From assembly GCA_905250075.1 (NCBI GenBank), contig CAJNOP010000137.1:198809-262808 (forward strand): a stretch of 64,000 bases of DNA, written 5' to 3'. The position numbers and the translations under genes are program-made. Shown in pieces: positions 51,812-64,000 of the stretch. How positions within the stretch are numbered: the stretch's first letter is position 1; every line of letters starts with the position of its first letter. A model generated the notes under the pieces. The model had not been told where the DNA came from, did no database searches, and was given only the letters and a program-made list of their open reading frames with translations. This DNA is from Rotaria sp. Silwood1 (lineage: Eukaryota; Rotifera; Eurotatoria; Philodinida; Philodinidae).

Positions 51812-53714
51812 CTAGCGCGAACGAAAATATGATCTTTGAGATATGACGTCATTTTCAACATTTCTAAAAGCCCATTGATGATCAACCACAAGTAAACCTT
51901 CTCGTTCTGCTTTAAATGCTTTTGATGAATCTTGTGGCATTGATACAGCGGCCATATTCATTTGATCTTGCATCATTTTTGTTTGATCAGCTGCATTATT
52001 TTCTCCAAGAAGTAAATTATTGATACCACGTTGACCAAAGATATTGATAGCATACCAAGAAACAGATGATAACCTAATTGAAGAAAAAATGACAGTTATT
52101 TTTTCAAATAATACGATAAAAGTCTTTTTACTAACCAACTAGCATCGAGTGTTGCCAATTCAACACCACGTTGTAACATTGGTTTAAAACGATATGTTAA
52201 TGGAAAAGGCACTTTAGCTAAAAACAAATATTGTAAAAAGTTTTTAAGTTTATCTGATGAGGAAACTTCTGAAGATGTAAAAACACTGTTCGGTCGAGAC
52301 AATGTCCATTTCATTAGTTATAGAGATTAATAGAAAAGTCTGGAATGACATTGGTTTTTTTGGACATTCATTTTTGAGATATCGAAGTTTTACTGGATTT
52401 TTCAACAGAAAGTTGTGGTATTCCTAATTGAGTTCAACCTTTGCACGAACAAAGTTCTCAATTAGATTAGTGGATTGTGAAATTTATATTACCTTTCTGG
52501 AGTTGTAAATTAGGATAGGAAATACTAGAAAAGTTAAATCTGGTATAATTAACTAATCTCATCAAGAATGTTGTTAATGCATAGCTCTAAGTTGGTTGCG
52601 AGAAGCACAGCTTTTTGTTGAAACACTCAGTGCAATTTCGATATTTCAAGAACGAATGTCCGAAAAACCAGACCATCCTAAACTTTTCTATCATTCACTA
52701 GTGCTCATCCAATGAACTTTGTCTCAGTCGAACTTCTTCGCGAGTTCGAAACTTTTTTATCAAGATTTTATGTTCTACGAATTTTTCTCATCGAGCTATA
52801 CTTGTCCATCTTGCACATTTGTTTACACTATTCCCGATAGGAGAACAATTATCGGTTTACCATAATAGAATGACGGTGAAAAGATTAAGTAACAAAGCGC
52901 CGTCGGTCGATTAGTGATATATCGGCGGTTCTTTGTTATTATGGATAAATGTTTGTTTCGATTACATAGAAATTCTCTTAGCGATTATTAATGCTTTCAT
53001 GTCGCTAATTGGGAATACAATTTAGAATTAAGGGTTTATCGTCATGCTTAACAGAAAAAAAATTTAGATCTACTGCATTTCTAAATCCTTCATTTTTCAT
53101 ATTATCTCTTAAGATACATACTACAAAGAAAACCACTAAATGCCCAATTGATAACACCACCGATGACAATCATAGGAACCATATTTGATATATTATTTTT
53201 AAGCATTTCAGTCATCATTGTTGGATCTAAAATATTAATTTTATTGATAATTTTATAATTTCTATTATTACCAGTAATTGGATTTCGTATAGGTTGTTGT
53301 CGACCTTGTTGTTTAGTAAGATAACCATTTTCTTCATTAACAAAAAAATGTTTTCGCATAACAAAACCCTATTTGAAAAAACAAAACATTAATATTCAAA
53401 ACAGAGAAAAAAATCTATTCGAAATTAAAGCAAACCTCTTTTGGAATATATTTTCCATTTTCACGTAAGATTCTTGTTCGAATAAGTGCTTGACTAAAAT
53501 ATACATAAGAAAAATAAAAAATTTTTTAAAAGAATTATTGATAAAAACAAGAGACAAGATATTACCTATCAGCTAATTGTTGCTTGTCAATAGGTTTTTC
53601 GCCAGCTGTTATTATTGAAATATAATGTCGTAGCATACCAACAAAAAATGTAATGACAACAATTGGCATAAATACCCAAAATCGAATAGCTGAATCGAGT
53701 AGTAATTCGACCAT
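51812..53714 (-). CDS. EMC3: ER membrane protein complex subunit 3
   Basis: Five exons on the minus strand: 53714-53566, 53493-53436, 53368-53122, 52217-52136 and 52073-51812, giving 798 bases and 265 residues (human 261). EMC3 is the YidC/Oxa1-like core of the complex that inserts tail-anchored and multi-pass proteins into the ER membrane. Landmarks: [20 protein letters not shown] (membrane span 1), [66 protein letters not shown]-like [20 protein letters not shown], and [13 protein letters not shown]. The donor at 53121 (GTATGT) was preferred over a nearby GTAGTA because it restores the conserved Thr before KVPFP. Intron 3 is 904 bp and contains a foldback element; other introns are short. 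Confidence 0.95.
52331..52690. repeat. Foldback element in EMC3 intron 3
   Basis: Arms of about 95-100 bp at 52331-52430 and 52590-52690. Left TAGAAAAGTCTGGAATG and GGACATTCATTTTTGAGATA pair with right CATCCTAAACTTTTCTA and TATTTCAAGAACGAATGTCC. No coding capacity between. Confidence 0.7.
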
Positions 53715-54047
53715 TATGTTTTATTTATAATATAGAAAAAACAAATATCTGAAACAATACGAATGAATATTTGTTTTTTTACTGAAAATATAAATTTTAA
53801 GTTCTTGAATAATGATATCAACTTGAAAATGATATATACATTCTACAGTTAAACTCGATCTAAAGTTCATTGATTTTGTCATTCAAGAAATTGATTTTTC
53901 ATCATAATTCGATTCATCATTTTTTTTTTTAAACAAAGTGAACTTTTCTCATCGAGCTGAATAGTCTGATAAATCTCATCAAAACTTTGAAAGACATTTG
54001 GCATGAATAATCAATAGATATTTGTCTTTCTTGCTCAACAATAATTA
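53715..54047. other. Short intergenic region
   Basis: About 330 bp between EMC3 and CCDC97. An acceptor-like GTTTCAG lies about 35 bases before the EMC3 start. Nothing else seen. Confidence 0.4.
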
Positions 54048-56514
54048 TTATTGTTCTCCATTAGTATATGAATAAGGATCTTCATCATCAAAATATTTTT
54101 CTTCTTCATCACGTTCACGTATTTTAATATCGTCAAGATTTTCATTATTATCAATTGATGTATAATCAATATTAGAATCTTCACCATTAAGAAATCTCTC
54201 TAAAACAAAAAAAAAATAATTGTTAGAATAAATTAAGAAACATTGCGATATCGTTTTTGTAATAAGTATTTATTTATGTAACTCATGTTCATGAGTTTTG
54301 AAATATACCTTAATCTAATACGTAAGCTGTCAGACCAACTACTGATAAAATGATCCTATAAAGAGACTATTAGTTTCTCTAATATACCAATGCTATGATC
54401 AGATTCATCAGATATTCTACTGCTCGCGATCGATAGTTTTAGTTACTCCAGTGTCAATGGAGTAGAAAAGGAATAGTAAGACATAAGGAACATTGATTTC
54501 TTTTCTTTTATAACTGAATCCATGTTACACGTTACTTCGCACAACTGCTGGTATGTCGCGATACAATAATGGTCAAAGGATGGGCTACCAGTTAAGTATC
54601 AAACTACTGCAGCTTGTATCTTATGATATTGAAGTTATGAGAAAAAGAACCTTGTCAAACGATCATCAAGTTTTCTTTAAGGCATTGTATAACTACTGAA
54701 AATACTTTACTCATAATAGATGTTACTTAAACTTCTCATGTAATGAGGAAAGGAGTCCGTGAGATTGGAGTATGGATAAGTGAGCATGATAAAGATATGC
54801 ACACTCACACCTATTTACACATTAAAAAGACTAATGAGATTAAGAGTATTAAAATATTCTTATAGCTTGAAAAGATGTGTCAGCATAAATGTAAAACGGA
54901 TAAATTTGGTTTCTTGCTGATCTATATACCAAAGATCTATATTGCTTGAAAGTTAGAAAATATTTTCTTAAAAAAAGATTCAATTTTTTTTCATTTTTCT
55001 GTAATCATCGATTTTTCGAGTTCAATATTTTGGACATGAAGCGATATGTACCATTTAGTTTTTTATTATTGATCTACAAATCGCCACTCCAGTCACCAGT
55101 GAGGCGGTACAAAAGTAAAGATTGGTTCTTCATTGCTAATATAGCTTTGAACTGTCCTTTACCAAGTGCCATATAAATGACGAGTTTCCGTTATTAATTA
55201 GTACTTACATTAAGCCCAACTCTCGGAATCTTTCATAGAAAAAGCGCGCTGCAATTACTGTTTGTATACAAAATTCTTCTAATGACAATGAGTACTTTCT
55301 TGTTCTAAAGATGCTGAAAGTATGAGTCATGAGCCTCTAACATCGCTAGTTTTAGATTATTTTAATTGGAGAAAAAAAGTCTTAATCAATACGAGAAAAT
55401 TTGTTTTGCGTTTTTCTTAAAATCAAGTTTTGAACAAAACAAGCAACGCTTTCTTCGATACGGTATGTCTGATCGCGCTCAAGTTTTTTTAAAATATTTT
55501 GGTCATCTTAAGATGGATGTTTCATTTCTTCAAAATATTATTCCTGTGAACTGCCATAGCCTTTAAAAAATTCGTAAGATTGAAAAAACAAACGTGCACT
55601 TCGACTTGATCCTAGTTGTGATTGAAAAAGTACAGCTCGAAAAACTGAAATACATAGTTTTGCGGAAAGGAAAACCTTTGGCCATTTTTGACCTTTGTGA
55701 TCCCCATATCCCCCTGAAGAAAGTATCTGAGAATTTTAAGCCTACGACAACTAATGGTGTATTTGTCAAGATCTATCTGCTTTAAAATTTTTATCATTTT
55801 TCGTCGAGTTGTTACTGAGAAACTCTAGAAAGTAAGAGTTCGTACGTCTTCTAATATATCTTTATACATTAGAAAAATGATTAAAATACAATCATGTTCA
55901 CCTTTTTGAATAGCAAGAAATTCTTGTCGATATAAATTTCTTTCTGTACTTGAATATTTTTTTTCATTTTCTTCATTATTTTCATCATCACTTTCACTAT
56001 CATTATCATCATCATGACGTAAATGTTCTTCATTTTCATATTCTTTTTCAACTCTTTCTTGATGATTAATTGCTTCAAGATGTTCCATATAAAAATCAGC
56101 TAATGGACCATTTGCTGTTCTAGTGACTAATTGATTTGTTTCATCACCCCTATATTTTTCAATCATTTGTTCATATAGTAATGGTGATCGTTCTTTCATG
56201 GCTTCATCACTAAAATATGAACCATCAGCAAGTAATTGTTGCATATATGTATAACGACGATTAGCACGTAGTTTATGACGATTTGAATGTAATATTTGAC
56301 ATATGTAATCAGCATTTGAATCAAAATTTTGTTTTATTTCATCATCAGTTAATAATGAACCAAAACGATATATAAAATTAGCTGGATTTGTTTCATATAA
56401 ATGGTTAAGAATTTCATGTTTTTGTTCATATGTAAAATCTGGTTCATTACGTTGTTGTGAAGCAATAACAACATTACTTGAACAAATTCGATCAAACATA
56501 GATGTTAGACTCAT
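54048..56514 (-). CDS. CCDC97: CCDC97 homologue (DUF2052)
   Basis: Two exons on the minus strand: 56514-55902 and 54199-54048, giving 765 bases and 254 residues. Conserved blocks of the family are visible: an N-terminal helical region with NPANFIYRFGSLL and LRANRRYTYMQQLLADGSYF, then SDEAMKERSPLLYEQMIEKY, an acidic run, LYRQEFLAIQKERFLNGED, and the C-terminal DDIKIRERDEEEKYFDDEDP. Human CCDC97 associates with SF3B-type spliceosomes; the same role is inferred here. The joining of the last two exons across a 1.7-kb intron is supported by this conserved C-terminus. TTTTTCTAG abuts the ATG directly, and the NUDT2 stop lies only 54 bp upstream, so the two may share a primary transcript. Confidence 0.9.
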
Positions 56515-56568
56515 CTAGAAAAAGTTATAAAACTGAAACAAAACATCACAGTATAAATTTATTCGAAA

Positions 56569-58975
<2,407 letters not shown>

Positions 58976-61900
58976 TTATTCGATCTTGACGGCAGCATAA
59001 ATTTTTCTGACAAAGATATATGATGCAATAAAACCAATTGTACCCGTCAGAGTCCAAAATGTAAAACAGATCAAAAATGTATAACCAAAATAAAGCATTA
59101 TTGGAATAACTTCAGTAATATCAAGCTAAAGAAAAAAAAAACAAGGTTTTATAATAAAAAAAGAAAACATTTTTCTGTGAATAAAATTTTTCATTACTTT
59201 TGTGAAAAAATAAAATATTGAATAAGCAAATACATAAAATGCTGAACCTCCTGATGCAACAAATGATCGCCACCACCAATGATAATCTTCTCCACATAAT
59301 TGAAAATAAGTTATGACAATTGAAATTTGTGAGCATGATACTAGATTGAAAAGAGAACAAATATCAAAATTTAATCATTATTTGTAATTATTCATAACTT
59401 ACTTATTATAATAATAAAGACAAGAAAGAGAAAACCAAAGAGATAATAATATTGGTTTTCCCAAATGGCCGAAAAGATAAAGAATAATTCAATAAACATC
59501 GCACCAAATGGTAAAACACCTAATCAACAATGTATGCTATAGTACTGATCAAAAATATCAAGATCAAAGTGTTTTTGTTTTTGCTTACGAAATCAAGCAG
59601 TTAACTTAAATCAAAATATCGGTTTGAATAGTCAATGAAGTTTTCTATCAAATATATTCCATATTGAAGTTTTATAGCTGAAAAACCAAGCAAAGTAGTT
59701 TCTACATCTTAGAAAATTGTGTGAAAATGAGGTTTTACGAATTGCATGTTAAAAAGCACAAAATTCTCAGTAAGATGAGAGATTGTTGCATTTCCTGCAA
59801 CCTTTTCTTAAAAAGTTATAAGTCACACAAAAGAATACATTTTTCTGCAACGTGGCCATGGCTCATTTTCTTCAGAATTTCGTTCTCTTTACCATGACAC
59901 TCTTAAAAACTAATTTTCGGGAATCTTCCTTCCATAGTTCATGCATGAAATTTTGATATCGAATGTATTTGATAAAGAACTTCATTGGCTATTCAAGCTA
60001 TTATCTAGATTTGAGTTGAATGCTTGATATTACAGAATATAATCAAAAACACATTGATCTTGTATATTTATCCGGCACTGTATTTTCGAATTTCTAATCA
60101 TCATCAATTACTTACCAGCCATTAAAGTGCTAGAAAAAAAAAATAACAAAAAGACAATAATTAAACAATAAAAAAAAATCGAGTATCTTTTTTTTCGTTT
60201 ACTTACCTTAATACTGGATGCAAAAACCATTGTTGTTCAGGTACTTGACGTGGAATTTGATTTGTTCGAACTGGTTGATCATACGGCTAAAAAAAAATCT
60301 CATATGTATTTTTTTTATCATCATCTTTCTTATACTAACTTGTTTACGATAGCCAAAATAGAATCCAAAACAAACCAATGGAAATGAAATACCTAACCAC
60401 ATGACAAGTATAGAAAGCATAGTTGTAAATGGAACAGCACCCGATGAACGTTTTCCCCATATGAAAAAGTTGAGAAAAAAGCCAATACTAAATACAACTC
60501 CTGGATATAATGTAGCAGTCTATATGAAAAGAAAAATAAACTAAAAGAAGAAAAAAAACAAAAAGATATACTAAAGCTGCTGTTCGTTTCCAATTTGATC
60601 CTTTAATTGTCTTATAAATTCGACCCGCATAAAAACCCGCAATAAGACTAAGAAAATCAAATTAATTTCTTAAATTAATTTCTATAATGGTTTTGTTTTA
60701 CCCCATAAATACATAAAGAAAACAAGCTGCTGTAATCAATGCACCACGTGATGATGGTGAAAGCATTCCAAGAGCACCAAAGACTATTTTGAAAGAAAAA
60801 AAAGCAAAATTGCCTTTTATCTTTGACATTTTCTTTTCAATACAAACCGATAACAATCAATGACATTAAGAAGATTTGAATACCAGAACCAATAAGTGCA
60901 GCAAGAAAATTCTTACCACGTGGTGGTCGAAATACATCACCATGTACTCTATAAAATTATCGAAACGCTTTTTTTTTCTAAAGAAAAAAAAAAGAAGAGT
61001 TTAAAACCTACAATTTCCAACCAGTTTCTTCAGTAACATCATCCTAAATCATAAAAAATAAATTTTTGTTTTTTAATTATTTAAATTTTATTTAATACTA
61101 ACTGAATCCTCTTGATTATATCGTGCAATATCACGACGAAGTGTTTTAACAATAATCATTGATAATATACCAGCAAGAAAAAATACAACAATAACTGAAT
61201 TAACAATGGAAAACCAATGAATTTGTACATCAGTCATTGCTAAATATGTATCCCATCTAGGAAGAAATAAATAGAATATAAATATTTGATTTTCTGAGTT
61301 TTAGTTAGATAGCACACTGTCAAATAAAGTTATAAATCTGTCACTCAGCTAGATTTCGCTTGCAATAGAATAGAAACATAGTAGAGCATAAAATTCGTTT
61401 TTAGTGCTTAGAATTTTTTTTTCAAATCCAGTATGAAAATTAAAAGCATTGATCTAAGCAGTTTTTCTTACTCCATAAAATTATGTAGTGATTATGTTCA
61501 TTTCTGATTTTCCTCTTAGATTATGTCCGGTCAAATAGGTAAGATGTCACACTTATTTGACTCCGAATAATCTAAGAGAAAAATTATAGATACAATTGAT
61601 CACTATGCTATTTTATAGCGCATGAATAACTGTGTCCACCTATACTGTCACTGTTCCTATTAGGTTTCTAAAAGAAAAAATTACAGATACCATAGTTCTT
61701 AACCAAAACATTCAACAGTTATAGACCTCTATCCTTTGACCCTATTGAAAGTGAAATCTAATTAGATAGAAGGTTTATGACCTTACTTGATAATGTCTTT
61801 TATTTGTCTTTAATCTGCTCATTTACCTATTAATTGGAGAGTACTCATGCATATTAATCTATTCATACAAGATGAAAAAATTTTTTAATGCCAAGAGAAA

Positions 61901-63101
61901 AAGTTCCTCTATCTCTATATATATAACTCAAGAAAACCTTTTCAATACTAATTTCATATGAGAAAATAATCCTTTGATTTTTTGTTAATACATACCGACT
62001 TGCCCACCGTGTTTCACTAAATGCCCATTCAACTTCATAAGTCATTGTTACTGTATTTTCTCCTAGAAGATAATTATTCAATTTTGTTTTTTTTTCGAAT
62101 ATTTTTTTTGTAAAAACAATAAACCTTTTGGATTAATTAGTTGCATTTCTTGGCCACTCTTAATCGTACATGTTCCATCATCGTTAACAGCTATACGTTT
62201 TGAATCAATACTTTTTGGTTCAACTTCAAAACCAACAACTCGATATAATTCTCTTTAAGAAAGAAAATCAAAATTATATTTTAATATCTAACATATTGAA
62301 AAAAAAGAAACTTCTTTACTCAGATTCTTTATGATAATATAACTTCATAACTAAATGATTATTTAAATAAGTTTCTTCTGTTTGTTTTGTATGTAATCCT
62401 AAACGATAGCCATGTTCATAAAGAGTTTCATGAGTCTCAACATTTTGAAATTTAGTTGCACATGGAAGATTATCAACGAGACTAAAACAAAAAAGAAACA
62501 ATCAATCAAACAAAAAGCATCAATTCTTACAGATGAACATAATAATTTTTTCGAATACGTTTTCCAAGTGTAGAACTTTGCTGTGGTGTTAAATTAATAT
62601 CTTTGCAAAGTGTTTGACAACGAACATCAACGTCCATGTCAACCTGTGAAACAAAAAAACAATGATACATAAAGTTCTTTTTTAAATTTAATTACTTTAA
62701 AATTTGTATTAACAATTCGATCACCTCGAAGAATTTCTCCTAAAATAATAAAATAAAACAACATGTTCTTTCTTGTTATGTAAGAAAAAACATGTTTTTT
62801 TGTGTTTTCTTTTACCAAGATTTTCTGATTTGTATTTTGTTCCATTAAGTGGTTTACAATGAATAGCTATATCATAATAATCATATGGTAATTGTGTTTT
62901 TGTACTTGTCATTTTAACAGCCTATTAAAAATATATTTAAATTTCTTTGATTTGATAATCAATAAACAATTTTGTTACTTTAACTTCGACATTTTCTCCT
63001 TTCTTAAAATCAAGTGGAGCTACACCGGGAATGTAGAACGTAGTAATTGGCTGCATACAAAAAATGATGCATATTAAACTTATATATGCCATATTAGCCA
63101 T
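58976..63101 (-). CDS. TM9SF4: Transmembrane 9 superfamily member 4
   Basis: Eighteen exons on the minus strand, the first 63101-62979 and the last 59125-58976, giving 1872 bases and 623 residues (human 642). The phases of all seventeen introns agree. A signal peptide (about residues 1-22) precedes [11 protein letters not shown], then [14 protein letters not shown] and LRGDRIVNT in the lumenal domain. [20 protein letters not shown] starts the membrane region with nine spans; later blocks are [34 protein letters not shown] and [16 protein letters not shown]. It ends in [11 protein letters not shown]; the usual final KxD sorting signal is KIE here. The protein acts in Golgi/endosome traffic and phagocytosis. 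Exon 15 (60129-60116) is only 14 bp. Two introns (about 594 and 737 bp) are longer than the rest. TTTCAG abuts the ATG. Confidence 0.96.
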
Positions 63102-64000
63102 CTGAAATTGAAAGTAGTTCTATTGTGTTTGAGAATGAGAGACACAACACAAAAGTTGAAGGTAAAATCAATTGAATACAGTAAACGCAATCAACCTGAA
63201 AAAGAAGCGTTGAACTAAACGAATAGAAAAAAGAGAATATGAGTAAACGTCAAAGATAAAAAAAGACGAAATAAATAAATGATTGAATCATCATGTATTT
63301 ATGTTTTGTTTTTTCTTGAAAAAAAAAATATTTTGTTTATTTACAAGAATACAATACAGTTTTTTTTTTTATTTAATAGATTTTTACAAAAAATATTTTG
63401 GATGAGAAAATTTGTATAGTTAACATGAATCGATTGTATTTATTTTGTAAATAAATGATGACTAAATAGTACAGATGTCGTTAATAAGCAATAAATCAAG
63501 TTATAATAACTATTTACTGTTAATTTATGTAAAATCGTTATTAAATGTTCATTGAGTAATTCAAGAAAACATAAATTCTTTTCAATTCGAAAAGATAATA
63601 TTGTCTATCGTTGAATAGAAACATGTAACAAACTTCTGCTTGCAATCTGTCGCAGAAGATGTGTTCTTACACTGACTGTTTAATAAATAACAGGCAAAAT
63701 TTTTCAATTTGTAATTATTAAGTTAGAGTTAGGCATCAGAGACAAAATTTATTGCCACTGGAAATCTGTTAATACTGTGAAAGTATTCTAAAACAATACT
63801 CAGAGTGTTGAGGGACAAGCTTTTATTAAGTTCCTAATTCCATTTGTCCCGACTTGTTTTATTTCCAAAATGGTTCGATTTCGAATGCCCTGCAGGGCTC
63901 TTCCACATTCCGATTGCTATTGACGTTACAGCATCACTGCTATGAGGAATGTGAATGATTTATGATATATTGATATTAGAGATGTTTAGTACCAGGTTGA
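63102..64000. other. Upstream region of TM9SF4, nothing recognised
   Basis: About 900 bp of AT-rich DNA. Poly-T/A runs lie around 63320-63390. No supported gene. Confidence 0.4.

Noticed and set aside
53121-53125. Alternative donor GTAGTA for EMC3 exon 3
   Set aside because: GTATGT at 53121 fits the donor consensus better and restores the conserved Thr before KVPFP.
55366-55785. Two consecutive plus-strand frames inside the CCDC97 intron
   Set aside because: They looked like a broken gene at first, but no domain, splice structure or conserved motif could be found; possibly part of a repeat.

Overview
The window looks like nuclear DNA of a bdelloid rotifer. The DNA is strongly AT-rich, most introns are about 45-80 bp with GT..AG ends, and animal housekeeping genes are present. 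Two short arrays match the TGTGGG repeat that I recall as the bdelloid telomere repeat. An intronless gene of a bacterial/fungal-type family fits the high foreign-gene content known for bdelloids. The assignment is inferred; no marker gene was compared. A 100-N scaffold gap lies at 5930-6029.

Layout. 0.6-5.1 kb: a small unknown 5-exon gene (-), cytidine deaminase (+), a PP2C-like (PP2D1-type) gene with several frame breaks (+), and a short ORF (-) that may be a displaced end of an adenylate kinase 9-like gene. 6.0-11.8 kb: a decayed or incomplete coiled-coil gene (-). 12.7-13.4 kb: head-to-head telomere-like repeats that cut off an AK9-like gene fragment. 13.7-17.6 kb: a 3.4-kb nested palindrome and a second 220-bp palindrome. 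19.2-22.3 kb: a START-domain PCTP-like gene (+) converging on a DUF4037 gene (-) that may be horizontally acquired. 26-27.1 kb: an HMX-type homeobox gene (+) in large intergenic spaces. 29.6-30.0 kb: a small secreted acidic protein (+) with a TATA box.

32.3-63.1 kb is a dense run of nine genes, all on the minus strand: two tandem TMEM185 copies, TMEM177, CDK10, a TENT4/Trf4 non-canonical poly(A) polymerase, EMC3, CCDC97, NUDT2 and TM9SF4. I rebuilt these exon by exon; every one closes in frame with a length near that of its animal homologue. They are housekeeping functions (membrane protein insertion, RNA surveillance, nucleotide clean-up, endomembrane traffic) with no shared pathway visible.

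Two genome-wide patterns stand out. Most of the minus-strand genes have a T-rich 3' splice acceptor just before the start codon (0-50 nt) with no upstream coding exon, as expected for spliced-leader trans-splicing; three gene pairs are spaced only 54-100 bp apart. Introns are bimodal: tiny ones, and 0.6-1.7-kb ones, several of which contain palindromic (foldback/MITE-like) elements. No tRNA, rRNA, CRISPR or intact transposase/reverse transcriptase was found.
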